Of a DNA stretch of 64,000 nucleotides, positions 29,093 through 36,507 are shown one piece after another. The translations under genes and the position numbers were made by a program. Each line of letters starts with the position of its first letter. Position 1 is the stretch's first letter. Source of the stretch: CAZKCI01 sp964551475 (GTDB taxonomy: Bacteria; Auribacterota; Erginobacteria; Erginobacterales; CAZKCI01); the NCBI GenBank assembly GCA_964551475.1, contig CAZKCI010000121.1, positions 1 to 64,000 on the forward strand. Direction: 5' to 3'. Below the pieces are notes generated by a model. It had not been told where the DNA came from and ran no database searches. It was given only the letters and a program-made list of their open reading frames with translations.

Positions 29093-29854
29093 CTAGGAGA
29101 TCGTCCCCCCGATGTACTCCCGGGTCATCTCCTTCTGGGGGTTCCGAAAGATCTCCTGGGCGGGACCGGCTTCGATCAGTTCGCCGAGGTAGAGAAAGAC
29201 GACGTAATCGGCGAGCCTTTTCGCCTGGCGGAGGATGTGGGTGACGATGACGATGGTGTAGTCGTCCTTGAGCTCGAGAAACCTCTGCTCGATTTTCCGG
29301 CTCGACTTGGGATCGAGCGCGGAAGTGGGCTCGTCGCCCAGGATGATCTCGGGCTCCACCGCCAGCCCCCGGGCCAGGCAAAGCCTCTGCTGCTGCCCCA
29401 CGGAAAGGCGCGAAGCGGGTTGGGAGAGGCGGTCCTTCACTTCCTCCCAGAGATCGGCTTCCCGGAGATATCTCTCGACCAGCGGGACGAGGATCTTGCG
29501 GCTCCTCGTCCCGTGGATGCGGGGGCCGTAGGCGACATTGTCGTAGATCGACATCGGGAGCACGAAAGGGCGCTGGGAGAGGAGGCCCATCTTCTTGCGG
29601 ATCGCCGTCACCTCGACCCGCGGATCGAAGATGTTCTCCCCGTCCACCACGATCTCCCCGGAAATCCGCGCCCCCTCCACCAGATCGATCATCCGGTTGA
29701 AGGACTTGAGCAGAGTCGATTTGCCGCAGCCGGAGGGGCCGATGATCGCGGTGATCTTCTTCTCCGGGATCTCCACCGAGATGTTCTTGAGGGCGGGGGC
29801 GGGACCGTAAGAGACGGAGAGGTTGCGAACACTGATATGGGTCTTGAAGTCCAT
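29093..29854 (-). CDS. pstB: Phosphate ABC transporter ATP-binding protein
   Basis: The ATPase that powers high-affinity phosphate import with PstCA and PstS. 253 residues: Walker A GPSGCGKST at 39-47, Q-loop near LLSQRPF, ABC signature LSVGQQQR at 150-157, Walker B IILGDEP around 170-176, and H-loop VTH. Two departures from most PstB are visible: Val for the second Gly of LSGGQ, and Gly before the Walker B DE. Both still suit function but are unusual. Start ATG 29854 is set by the conserved N-terminus; a word repeat (TTACGTGCAACG type) lies directly upstream and no Shine-Dalgarno is present. Last gene of the pst run; no phoU follows. Confidence 0.9.
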   Translation of the reverse strand: MDFKTHISVRNLSVSYGPAPALKNISVEIPEKKITAIIGPSGCGKSTLLKSFNRMIDLVEGARISGEIVVDGENIFDPRVEVTAIRKKMGLLSQRPFVLPMSIYDNVAYGPRIHGTRSRKILVPLVERYLREADLWEEVKDRLSQPASRLSVGQQQRLCLARGLAVEPEIILGDEPTSALDPKSSRKIEQRFLELKDDYTIVIVTHILRQAKRLADYVVFLYLGELIEAGPAQEIFRNPQKEMTREYIGGTIS

Positions 29855-29890
29855 TTTACGTGTTACGTGCAACGTGCCACGTGCCACGGC
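29852..29890. repeat. Word repeat ACGTGTTACGTGCAACGTG
   Basis: Four copies of a 9-10 nt word (TTACGTG, CAACGTG, CCACGTG) directly upstream of the pstB start. Same family as 35243-35330. Confidence 0.75.
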
Positions 29891-29939
29891 CACCCTGGCA
29901 GCGGTTCATCGCCTTTCTCCGGTTTCACTCCGCCCTTAT

Positions 29940-30791
29940 CTATCTGACCACATGCCTCGTAAACTTCCTGGCCAGGAGACGGGATAGTAGACTGATCAGA
30001 AGAATGAGTAAAGTGAGGATGAGGGCGGAGGCGTAGGCCCGCTCCCGGACCTCCGGGATGGGCGTGCCGAGCTGGAAGAAGACGGCCAGCGGCAGCGTCG
30101 CCGCCGGGCGCAGGAGCGAGGTGGGAAGAGCGTCGGTAAACCCGGCGGTGAGTATGACCGAGGCGGCGTCGCCGATCCCCCGCCCGAAGGCCAAGAGGAT
30201 CGCGGTCACAATCCCGGGAAGGCTTTGGCGGACGAGGACCTTGAGAGCGGTTTCCAGCCTGGTCGCGCCCAGTGAATAAGACGCTTCGCCGAGCTCGGGC
30301 GGGGACAGCCTCATCACCTCGTCCATCGCCCGGCACATGATCGGCAGGACGAGGAGCGCGACCGTCAGGATCCCGGCCAGGAGCGAGGCCTTGAGTCCCA
30401 GGGCGATCATCAGCGTGAAACCGAAGGCCCCGTAGACGATGGAAGGCACCCCCCAGAGAACGTCCAGCGAAAAACGGGTGAAGCGGGCGAGGGGCGCGCG
30501 GGGATGGGAGTAGACGTTCAGGTAGAGAACGATCGGAAGGCTCAAGGCCAGGGCGAGTATCGTCGCCCCCCCGGCCAGGAAGAGCGATCCGAGGATGGCG
30601 TTGAGCACCCCTCCCTCCTTCCCGAGATAGTATCCCCCTTTCGGCGTCTGTGTGATCATCGCTAGGGTCAGGGCGGGAAGGCCCTCGACCACCACCGTGG
30701 CGATGATCAGACCCAGGGTGAGGAAGATGACGACCGTGGAGGCGATCATCAGCCCCCGGAAGATCCCCTCTTCGATTTTTCTCCCGTTCAT
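29940..30791 (-). CDS. pstA: Phosphate ABC transporter permease PstA
   Basis: 283 residues with six TM helices. Family marks: VLWGVPSIVYGAFGFTL, the EAA loop ELGEASYSLGATRLETALKV, and FGRGIGDAASVILTAG. It pairs with PstC to form the phosphate channel. It begins one base after the pstC stop, giving tight coupling, and is followed 85 nt later by pstB. Confidence 0.92.
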   Translation of the reverse strand: MNGRKIEEGIFRGLMIASTVVIFLTLGLIIATVVVEGLPALTLAMITQTPKGGYYLGKEGGVLNAILGSLFLAGGATILALALSLPIVLYLNVYSHPRAPLARFTRFSLDVLWGVPSIVYGAFGFTLMIALGLKASLLAGILTVALLVLPIMCRAMDEVMRLSPPELGEASYSLGATRLETALKVLVRQSLPGIVTAILLAFGRGIGDAASVILTAGFTDALPTSLLRPAATLPLAVFFQLGTPIPEVRERAYASALILTLLILLISLLSRLLARKFTRHVVR

Positions 30792-30792
30792 G

Positions 30793-31689
30793 TCATTCGA
30801 TCCTGGCCTGGATCCTCTTCAGGATCAGGCGGGAGACGACGATGAAAAAGATCACCACGGCGAAGAGGACCAGGGCAGAGAAGAGCAAGGCCGAGTCGTA
30901 GAGGGGGATGGAGAGCATCTCCCCGTAGTTGTTGGCGATCAGGGCCGGCAGAGGATAGGCGGGGTCGAAGACCCCCCGGGGGACGATCGGGACGTTTCCC
31001 GCCACCATCAGGACAGCCATGGTTTCCCCGAAGGCGCGGGAGATGCCCAAAACCACCGCCGCGATGATCCCGGGGAGGGCCCGCCGCAGGACCACGAACT
31101 TGACGGTCTGGAAACGGGTGGCCCCCAGGGCGAGCGAGGCCTCGCGCACCTCGCCGGGGACGGAGCGGAAGACCTCGACCGAGACGTGGATGATCACCGG
31201 AAAGATCATGATCGCCAGGACCGCCCCCCCGGCGAGAACGCAGTAGCCGGTGGAATAGGAACCGAAGAAGGGGGCGATCCGGCCGTTGATCAGGGGGACG
31301 ATCACCAGCACTCCCCACAGGCCGTAGACCACCGAGGGTATGCCGGCGAGAACGTCCACCAGGGGGCGGGAGAGCTCGCGGATCAGGCGGGGGGCGTATT
31401 CCGAGAAGTAGACCGCGGAGAGGAGGCAGAGGGGGACGGCGATCACGATGGCCACGGCGGTCACCCAGACCGTCCCCAGGAGGAAGGGGAGAAATCCGAA
31501 CTCGCCCTGGCTCGGGCGCCAGGCGGAGGAGAAGAGGAGGGAGGAAAGCGGCCGCAGGGAGAGGATGGGCCAGGATTTAACCAACAGGCCGGCGACGACC
31601 AGAAAAAGGATCACGCCCACCGAGAGGGTGACGGCCAGCATGCCGCTTCGAGCGATGCGGTCCTTAATGAGCCGGTAGGCAATCATCAC
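30793..31689 (-). CDS. pstC: Phosphate ABC transporter permease PstC
   Basis: 298 residues, six TM helices. Family marks: GEFGFLPFLLGTVWVTAVAI, VDVLAGIPSVVYGLWGV, the EAA loop GEVREASLALGATRFQTVKF and RAFGETMAVLMVAG. Partner of PstA. It lies 42 nt after pstS. Confidence 0.93.
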   Translation of the reverse strand: MMIAYRLIKDRIARSGMLAVTLSVGVILFLVVAGLLVKSWPILSLRPLSSLLFSSAWRPSQGEFGFLPFLLGTVWVTAVAIVIAVPLCLLSAVYFSEYAPRLIRELSRPLVDVLAGIPSVVYGLWGVLVIVPLINGRIAPFFGSYSTGYCVLAGGAVLAIMIFPVIIHVSVEVFRSVPGEVREASLALGATRFQTVKFVVLRRALPGIIAAVVLGISRAFGETMAVLMVAGNVPIVPRGVFDPAYPLPALIANNYGEMLSIPLYDSALLFSALVLFAVVIFFIVVSRLILKRIQARIE

Positions 31690-31731
31690 TCACCAATATA
31701 TATCCGAAACTCGGATTTCGAATTTAATCTC

Positions 31732-32685
31732 CTACTGCAGTTTCCCCAATTCTCTCTTCAAAGTTTCCTCTGGCAGGACGATATATCCGGTTTCCGGCAC
31801 ATACTTCTGCCCTTCGCTGAGGACCCAGATCAGGAAGTCCCTGACCGCCGGCCGCGAGGGCTGGCCCTTGCCGACGAAATAAAGGTCGCGGGCGGGAGGC
31901 GAGGGATATTTCCCCTCGGCGATCGCCTTCACCATTTTCCCCTGTGTCTCATAGAAGTCTTCGACCGGAGAAATGGTCCCGTTGCCGTCCAGATCGAGCG
32001 GGAGAACCATAACCCCTTCCACCGGCTTCCCGGACCGGAAATCGTAGGTGAAGCCGATGTTGTTGAAGCCGATCCCGAGGGCGTCCTTGCGCACCGCCTC
32101 GGCCAGCCCCGGATCGCCGTAGACACCGATCCCCTTCAGATCCTCCTGCTTTCCCCCCAGGTATTTCGCCCAGGTCTCGGCCGCGCCGCAGGCGTCGGAG
32201 CGCGTGTAGACGTGGATCGCGCCGGGAAGGTTCGATTTCAGCGCGGCGGACCAGGTCGTAATGGACCCGGCCATCCAGATCCCCTGGAGCGTTTCCTTGG
32301 TAACGCCTTTGGAGAGCAGGGCGGCGAGATGGGGGTTGGCGCCGCTCACCGTCGGCACGACGGCGTCCTTGGTCACCGCCACCTTCCAGGCCCCTTTGGC
32401 CTCCTCCGCCGGGTTGACCTCCCGGGAGACCATCCCGATGTCCACCATGCCGGCCAGGCAGTCGGCGATCCCCTTCCCCGCTCCGCCGGCGGCGATGTCG
32501 ATTTTGACTCCGGGATGGGTCTTCTGATACTCCTCCGCCCATTTCACCGCCATGGGATAGAGCGCCCAGGCGCCGGATAGGCTGATCGTCTCCTCGGCCT
32601 GAGACTCCTCCCCCGCGGGGAGACCAAAAGAGAAAGTCAGCAGGCCGATCAATAATGCCGCGATAGCGAATAAGGTCTTCTTCAT
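31732..32685 (-). CDS. pstS: PstS-like phosphate-binding protein (copy adjacent to pstC)
   Basis: Periplasmic or lipid-layer binding protein feeding PstCA. 317 residues: signal peptide (about 1-30), binding-site segments SLSGAWALYPMAVKWAEE, AAGGAGKGIADCLAG and YTRSDACGAAETWAKYLGG, with Ser/Gly/Arg/Asp as in PstS ligand sites, though differing from E. coli PstS. The phosphate assignment rests mainly on the adjacent pstCAB. AGGAGG precedes the ATG by 4 nt. A RHH gene lies 97 nt upstream, and a second PstS-like gene lies beyond it. Confidence 0.88.
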   Translation of the reverse strand: MKKTLFAIAALLIGLLTFSFGLPAGEESQAEETISLSGAWALYPMAVKWAEEYQKTHPGVKIDIAAGGAGKGIADCLAGMVDIGMVSREVNPAEEAKGAWKVAVTKDAVVPTVSGANPHLAALLSKGVTKETLQGIWMAGSITTWSAALKSNLPGAIHVYTRSDACGAAETWAKYLGGKQEDLKGIGVYGDPGLAEAVRKDALGIGFNNIGFTYDFRSGKPVEGVMVLPLDLDGNGTISPVEDFYETQGKMVKAIAEGKYPSPPARDLYFVGKGQPSRPAVRDFLIWVLSEGQKYVPETGYIVLPEETLKRELGKLQ

Positions 32686-32782
32686 GCATCCTCCTTACTC
32701 AATCAGATTGTTGTAGTAGATACATCAGCGATTTCAGTCATTGCGAGCGAAGCGAAGCAATCTCTTGGTGCGCATGGGAGGG

Positions 32783-33019
32783 TCATATTAAATAACCGAG
32801 CTTCCGCAGTTTCTCTTTCACATCCTCCAGCTCCTTCTTGTCCCAGACCCGGTCCGCCCGGGGGAACGAGTTGCTGGTGGAGGCGATGTCCCGAAGAACG
32901 TAGACCACAAAGTCGGTCACCGAATCGAAACCGGAGTTTGAGCTGCCCACCAGTTTCTTCAGGTTGAGATAAAGGGGGCGCGGGATCTTGATGGTTACTT
33001 TGTCGTTCTTCTTTTCCAT
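32783..33019 (-). CDS. Ribbon-helix-helix (CopG-like) small DNA-binding protein
   Basis: 78 residues. The N-terminal strand KVTIKIPRPLYLNLKKLV and helix-turn-helix GFDSVTDFVVYVLRDI match small RHH regulators; the C-terminal part is charged (DRVWDKKELEDVKEKLRKLG). RHH dimers bind operators through the antiparallel strands. It starts inside the 3' end of the second pstS gene (25-nt overlap, own ATG preceded by AGAGGAAAGC), so it is translated with the pst operon and may regulate it. The family has no assigned target. Confidence 0.75.
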   Translation of the reverse strand: MEKKNDKVTIKIPRPLYLNLKKLVGSSNSGFDSVTDFVVYVLRDIASTSNSFPRADRVWDKKELEDVKEKLRKLGYLI

Positions 33020-33954
33020 GCTTTCCTCTGCTCTCTGATCTCTGCCGGAGACAGCGGCGCATAGCCGAGATCTCCCACAAACTTGCGCTCCCCGGTAACA
33101 ACGCCGCTGAGAAATACAATCTCGGCGTTGCTCAAGGAACCGCGGCGGTAGACCAGATACAGTTCCCGGGCGGGAGGAGAGGGACAGAGACCTCCGGCGA
33201 TCGCCGCTTGGAGAGCGTCCCTTCCCCGATAGATATCTTCCCGCGGGGCGAGACTCCCGTCCCCATCCGCATCCACGGGCAGTATCCTCAGTCCCGGCGA
33301 AAGCGTCTTGGTAGCGGTATTGAAGACGTTGATGTAGCTCGCATAACCGATGCCGGAAGGATCCTCGCGGACCGCTTCAACCATCCCCGATGCGCTCGGG
33401 ACGGTCGTCCCCCGGAGGGATGGGCCTTCCGCCCCGAGATAATCCGCCCAGGTTTGCGCGTCCCCGCTTGAGCCGGGACGGGTATAAACATGGATGGGGG
33501 AACGGGGGCTCCCCTCGAAAAGATCGCCCCAATCCTTAATCTCCCCGCCGACCCAGATGCTTTTCAGGCGTTCCCGGCTTACGCCCCGACTCAGGAGGGC
33601 ATCACGCGCCGGGTTGGCCTCGTTGATAATAACCACTACCGCGTCCCTGGCCACGCAAAGCGCGAGCGCGCCTTTCCCCGTTTCCTCCGGGCTGAGTTTC
33701 CGGGAGACCATGGCCACATCGGCCGATCGGTCGAACAGATCGGCCATTCCCCGCCCGGAATCCACCGGGGAGATACGGACTTTGAAACCGGTTACGATAT
33801 CCGTTATCTCATCGGCTTGCTTCTCTACAAAGGGATAAAGGGCGCCGGCACCGGATATTCTGAGTGTTTCCTCCAGGGGCTGTGCCGGGGCAAAGGCCGA
33901 GAGGAGCAACGAGCATCCCGTCAGTATCATCAAAGAGACAATCAGCGGTTTCAT
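32995..33954 (-). CDS. Second PstS-like substrate-binding protein
   Basis: 319 residues, first gene of the pst run. Signal peptide with TGCSLLLSAFAPA, so possibly a lipoprotein (Cys14). Ligand-site segments RISGAGALYPFVEKQADEI, SPVDSGRGMADLFD and YTRPGSSGDAQTWADYLG. Similar in layout to the downstream PstS (YTR, AQTWADYLG, CPSPPARELYLVY), so the two are paralogues. It may have a different affinity or ligand (phosphate, or another oxyanion). ATG 33954 follows a weak GAAAGAGAAT. The promoter at 34032-34060 drives it. Confidence 0.85.
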   Translation of the reverse strand: MKPLIVSLMILTGCSLLLSAFAPAQPLEETLRISGAGALYPFVEKQADEITDIVTGFKVRISPVDSGRGMADLFDRSADVAMVSRKLSPEETGKGALALCVARDAVVVIINEANPARDALLSRGVSRERLKSIWVGGEIKDWGDLFEGSPRSPIHVYTRPGSSGDAQTWADYLGAEGPSLRGTTVPSASGMVEAVREDPSGIGYASYINVFNTATKTLSPGLRILPVDADGDGSLAPREDIYRGRDALQAAIAGGLCPSPPARELYLVYRRGSLSNAEIVFLSGVVTGERKFVGDLGYAPLSPAEIREQRKAWKRRTTK

Positions 33955-33997
33955 ATTCTCTTTCGCGCCTTAACCGTCCCGGATGGGACGCTCCCCG

Positions 33998-34024
33998 CAC
34001 TCCTATAACACTCCATTAGCACTC
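33998..34024 (-). promoter_or_regulatory. Three direct repeats with 11-bp spacing downstream of the pst promoter
   Basis: Three GAGTG copies (minus strand) lie at exactly 11-bp intervals, starting 33998, 34009 and 34020 on the plus strand (as CACTC). Pho boxes in other bacteria are also 11-bp direct repeats, though of different sequence (CTGTCAT-type). Confidence 0.45.
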
Positions 34025-34031
34025 TTGGTGC

Positions 34032-34060
34032 ACTATATCGACCGCCCCTTCTCCGGTCAA
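34032..34060 (-). promoter_or_regulatory. Promoter of the pst operon
   Basis: -35 TTGACC (34060-34055), 17-nt spacer, -10 TATAGT (34037-34032) on the minus strand. The -35 overlaps the stop codon of the hydrogenase protease gene. Confidence 0.65.
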
Positions 34061-34572
34061 TAATAATCTTTCTTGCACTGCGTCGCCACAGGAGCGGCGA
34101 CGGTTCGTTCAAGAATCGTCTCCAGTTCGGCGGCGAGTATCGCGAGTGTGCGCTCCACCTCGGGGCTGAGCCCCTCCCCTTCCCGCCGGTCCTTCGCCTG
34201 GATACCCAGGAGATAACACCGGACGCCGCCTTCTTTCGCCAGATAATCCAAGACGAGGGAGAGGGGGGCGTTATGCGTGGATACGTTTCCCGCGACCAGG
34301 GCGTCGGACGGGAGGAGAGACCACTCGCCCGGCTTTTTCCCCATCTCCGCGGCGTCGGCGACGAGGACATAATCGGGGCGGAGTGCGAGGACCGGCCCCA
34401 GATAGTTTTCGGGGGCGCTCCCGGCCGGGATAGCGCCCCCTAATCCCCGCGACTGAAGCCGCCGGGCCAGCTCGTCGCCGGCGGCGTCGTCGCCCCGGCC
34501 GGCCCGGCCCACTCCGAGAAGGACCACCCGCAGACCGCGGAGCGAGTCGAGTGTGTTTGATGCGGGACTCAT
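34057..34572 (-). CDS. HycI-like hydrogenase maturation protease
   Basis: 171 residues from the chosen start. Endopeptidase that removes the C-terminal tail of a [NiFe]-hydrogenase large subunit after nickel insertion. Marks: GVGRAGRGDDAAGDELARRL, AGSAPENYL, VADAAEMGKKPGEWSLL with the Asp/Glu nickel-sensing residues, GNVSTHNAPLSLVLDYL, and YLLGIQAKDRREGEGLSPEVE. This is the Group 4 (HycI) type. It is the last gene of the hydrogenase run and suits the 47-residue tail of the large subunit. Start ATG 34572 is favoured by homology; the upstream extension covers a word-like hairpin. Confidence 0.85.
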   Translation of the reverse strand: MSPASNTLDSLRGLRVVLLGVGRAGRGDDAAGDELARRLQSRGLGGAIPAGSAPENYLGPVLALRPDYVLVADAAEMGKKPGEWSLLPSDALVAGNVSTHNAPLSLVLDYLAKEGGVRCYLLGIQAKDRREGEGLSPEVERTLAILAAELETILERTVAAPVATQCKKDYY

Positions 34573-34588
34573 CGGGAGAGGTTGATGC

Positions 34589-34624
34589 GTTGATAAGGGG
34601 CGAGATGTGCTGCGCCTTATCAAC
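34589..34624. repeat. Hairpin between NuoI-like and HycI-like genes
   Basis: A perfect 10-bp inverted repeat (GTTGATAAGG pairing across 16 nt) just upstream of the protease start; word-like, possibly a processing or attenuation structure. Confidence 0.5.
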
Positions 34625-34651
34625 CTATATGCATATCGACGTATCCACCGC

Positions 34652-35242
34652 TCAAGCGCGGTCGGACAGGACCACGTCTCTCTTGCAGCGGGGGCAGAGG
34701 ACCTTCATCCGGTCGGCGCGGACGGGGGGGCGGCCGAGCGGGAGCGCCGTCTCCCCTTCCCGGCGGAAGGACAGGAAGACCGTGGGGCAGGCATAGGCGA
34801 GCGAGCCCAGCCGCTCGTAGATCCAGCGCAGGTGCTCGCGGGTGGCCACGGCCTCCCCGCAGCACTCGCAGAGGACGAGCTCCTTCTCCACCTTTTCGAT
34901 CGAGGCGTTGCGGTCGAGACAGGCGAGATCGTAGTCGGTCGAATGGTTGCAGCCGGTCTTGGTGGTGCAGAGGGCATGGCACTGGCCGCAGAAGATGCAC
35001 ATCCCGTAGCGGCGGACGAGTTTCCTCAGGGCCGCGGGCCCGGAGTCTTCCACCTCGATCGCCCCGGTCGGGCAGACCCGGGCGCAGGCCCCGCAGCCCA
35101 CGCAGACCAACTCGTCCCACTTCATCTGCCCCCGGCTGGTCGCGGGCGGCACGGAGGGGGCCGCCGGAAAGGCGAGCGTGTAGGGACGGCTCACCAGCGA
35201 GCGGATAGCGTAGACGAGTTCGCGAAGTTTGGGCGTTTTCAT
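34652..35242 (-). CDS. NuoI/MbhN-like ferredoxin subunit of the hydrogenase
   Basis: 196 residues. Two [4Fe-4S] motifs in the NuoI manner: CVGCGACARVCPTG and CIFCGQCHALCTTKTG. The C-terminal part adds CECCGE and MKVLCPRCKRDV, so a zinc ribbon or extra cluster is likely. In Mbh and complex I this subunit passes electrons toward the NiFe or quinone site. It follows mnhG by 76 nt; a word repeat of the ACGTGTAACGTGC family lies directly upstream of the start. Confidence 0.8.
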   Translation of the reverse strand: MKTPKLRELVYAIRSLVSRPYTLAFPAAPSVPPATSRGQMKWDELVCVGCGACARVCPTGAIEVEDSGPAALRKLVRRYGMCIFCGQCHALCTTKTGCNHSTDYDLACLDRNASIEKVEKELVLCECCGEAVATREHLRWIYERLGSLAYACPTVFLSFRREGETALPLGRPPVRADRMKVLCPRCKRDVVLSDRA

Positions 35243-35330
35243 TGCGCAACGTATGACGTGCAACGTGTAACGTGCAACGGCCCTGACCGGCGATCCGTTC
35301 CACGTTACACTTTACACGTCACGCGTTCTT
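35243..35330. repeat. Word repeat CAACGTATGACGTGCAACGTG
   Basis: Direct copies of a 9-10 nt word (AACGTGTAACGTGCAACG and variants) then an inverted block (CCACGTTACACTTTACACGTCACG). It fills the gap and overlaps the mnhG 3' end. Confidence 0.8.
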
Positions 35331-35648
35331 ATCCTTATGGTAATCGTCTCTCACGCTCCCCTTCCACAAACCCACGCCGGAGCGATGCGCCGCCCGGGCG
35401 ATGGCATGGGCGGCGACCGGCGAGGAGAGGAGCAGAAAAAGGATGCAGAGAAGGCATTTGATCCCGCCGGCGGTGAAGCCGAGCATGAGAAAAGTGCCGA
35501 AAAGGATGGACGAGGTCCCCAGGGTCACGCACTTGGTGGAGGACTGGAGGCGGTTGTAGAGGTCGGGGAAACGGATCAACCCCAGGCACCCCACGAGGTC
35601 GAGAGCCAGTCCAAAAACCACGAAGACCATGCCGAGCGCGTCACTCAT
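35319..35648 (-). CDS. MnhG/MbhC-like antiporter subunit
   Basis: 109 residues, three TM helices. Family motifs: LDLVGCLGLIRFPDLYNRLQ and SSTKCVTLGTSSILFGTFL, as in MnhG/MrpG/PhaG. One of the small Mrp-type subunits recruited by Mbh hydrogenases. It overlaps the preceding mnhF gene by 8 nt. Confidence 0.85.
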   Translation of the reverse strand: MSDALGMVFVVFGLALDLVGCLGLIRFPDLYNRLQSSTKCVTLGTSSILFGTFLMLGFTAGGIKCLLCILFLLLSSPVAAHAIARAAHRSGVGLWKGSVRDDYHKDKNA

Positions 35649-36009
35649 CGAGCCGTTTCCTTTCCAGGTACTTGGCCAGGGCCAGCGTCCCGATGAAAGA
35701 TTGCAGCGCCCAGGCGATCCCGATGTCGATGTACCAGCCGCGGCCCGTGGGCACGCCGAGCAGGGCGCAGATGCCCACGATCAAAATCCCCAGGATGTCG
35801 ATCGCCGCCACCCGGTCGGGCGCGCTGGGCCCCTTGATGATCCGGAAGACGCAGAAACCGGCGGCGAGCAGAATTATGTACTGGCAGTGCCGGAAGAAAC
35901 GGGCGTGGGGCAATCCGGGAGACATCAGACTGGGGAGAGCCTCGATCGTCAGAGCCAGGACGACCGCGGCCAGAATCAGGATGGCGCCGATCAGCCAACG
36001 CGCTTTCAT
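35641..36009 (-). CDS. MnhF/MbhB-like antiporter subunit
   Basis: 122 residues, three or four TM helices, with the family motif FCVFRIIKGPSAPDRVAAID and LGILIVGICALLGVPTGRGW. Part of the Mrp-type module. Overlaps mnhE by 4 nt (ATGA). Confidence 0.85.
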   Translation of the reverse strand: MKARWLIGAILILAAVVLALTIEALPSLMSPGLPHARFFRHCQYIILLAAGFCVFRIIKGPSAPDRVAAIDILGILIVGICALLGVPTGRGWYIDIGIAWALQSFIGTLALAKYLERKRLDE

Positions 36010-36506
36010 TCGAAGATCCTCTTCAGAACGGACTCAAACCGGCCGACGACGGCCCGGGTCGCCTCCTCCATCCCCTCCCCTGGCACCGCGACCCAGTGGA
36101 CGTAGAGGACTCCCGCCTCCCGGTCCACATCCACCGTGAGGACGGGGCGGGCCAGAGTGAGCGTATTGGCCAGAAAGGTGAGACCGGTATCGGAGACCAG
36201 GCCGGTCTTGATCCTGACGATACCGGGACGGATGGGGAGCTTCGGATGGATCGTCCGCCAGGCGAGGTCCAGGCTCGCTTTCAGGCATTCCCAGAGAAAG
36301 AGGGGGAGGTAGACGCCGAACCAGGCGTAGCGCCTGACCTCCGCAAGCTGATGGGGACGGCCCACGAACATGTCGCCGGTGAGGACGGCCACCAGGCCCG
36401 CCACCAGAACACCGGCCAGCAGTTCGGGAACCGTCACCGGCCAGGTGAGCCCCAGCCAGACCAGGAGGGAGAAGATAAAGAGCGCGATCCGGCTTTGCGT
36501 TTTCAC
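36006..36506 (-). CDS. MnhE/MbhA-like antiporter subunit
   Basis: 166 residues: three N-terminal TM helices, then a soluble domain with the family motif TGLTFLANTLTLARPVLTVD and LYVHWVAVPG. In Mrp and Mbh complexes this subunit helps join the membrane arms. The start is one base beyond the mnhD stop. Confidence 0.85.
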   Translation of the reverse strand: MKTQSRIALFIFSLLVWLGLTWPVTVPELLAGVLVAGLVAVLTGDMFVGRPHQLAEVRRYAWFGVYLPLFLWECLKASLDLAWRTIHPKLPIRPGIVRIKTGLVSDTGLTFLANTLTLARPVLTVDVDREAGVLYVHWVAVPGEGMEEATRAVVGRFESVLKRIFE

Positions 36507-36507
36507 A

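Noticed and set aside
30652..32580. Long plus-strand open frame over pstC and pstS
   Set aside because: Antisense to well-supported pst genes; composition is Asp/Gln/Gly-rich and repetitive, not protein-like.
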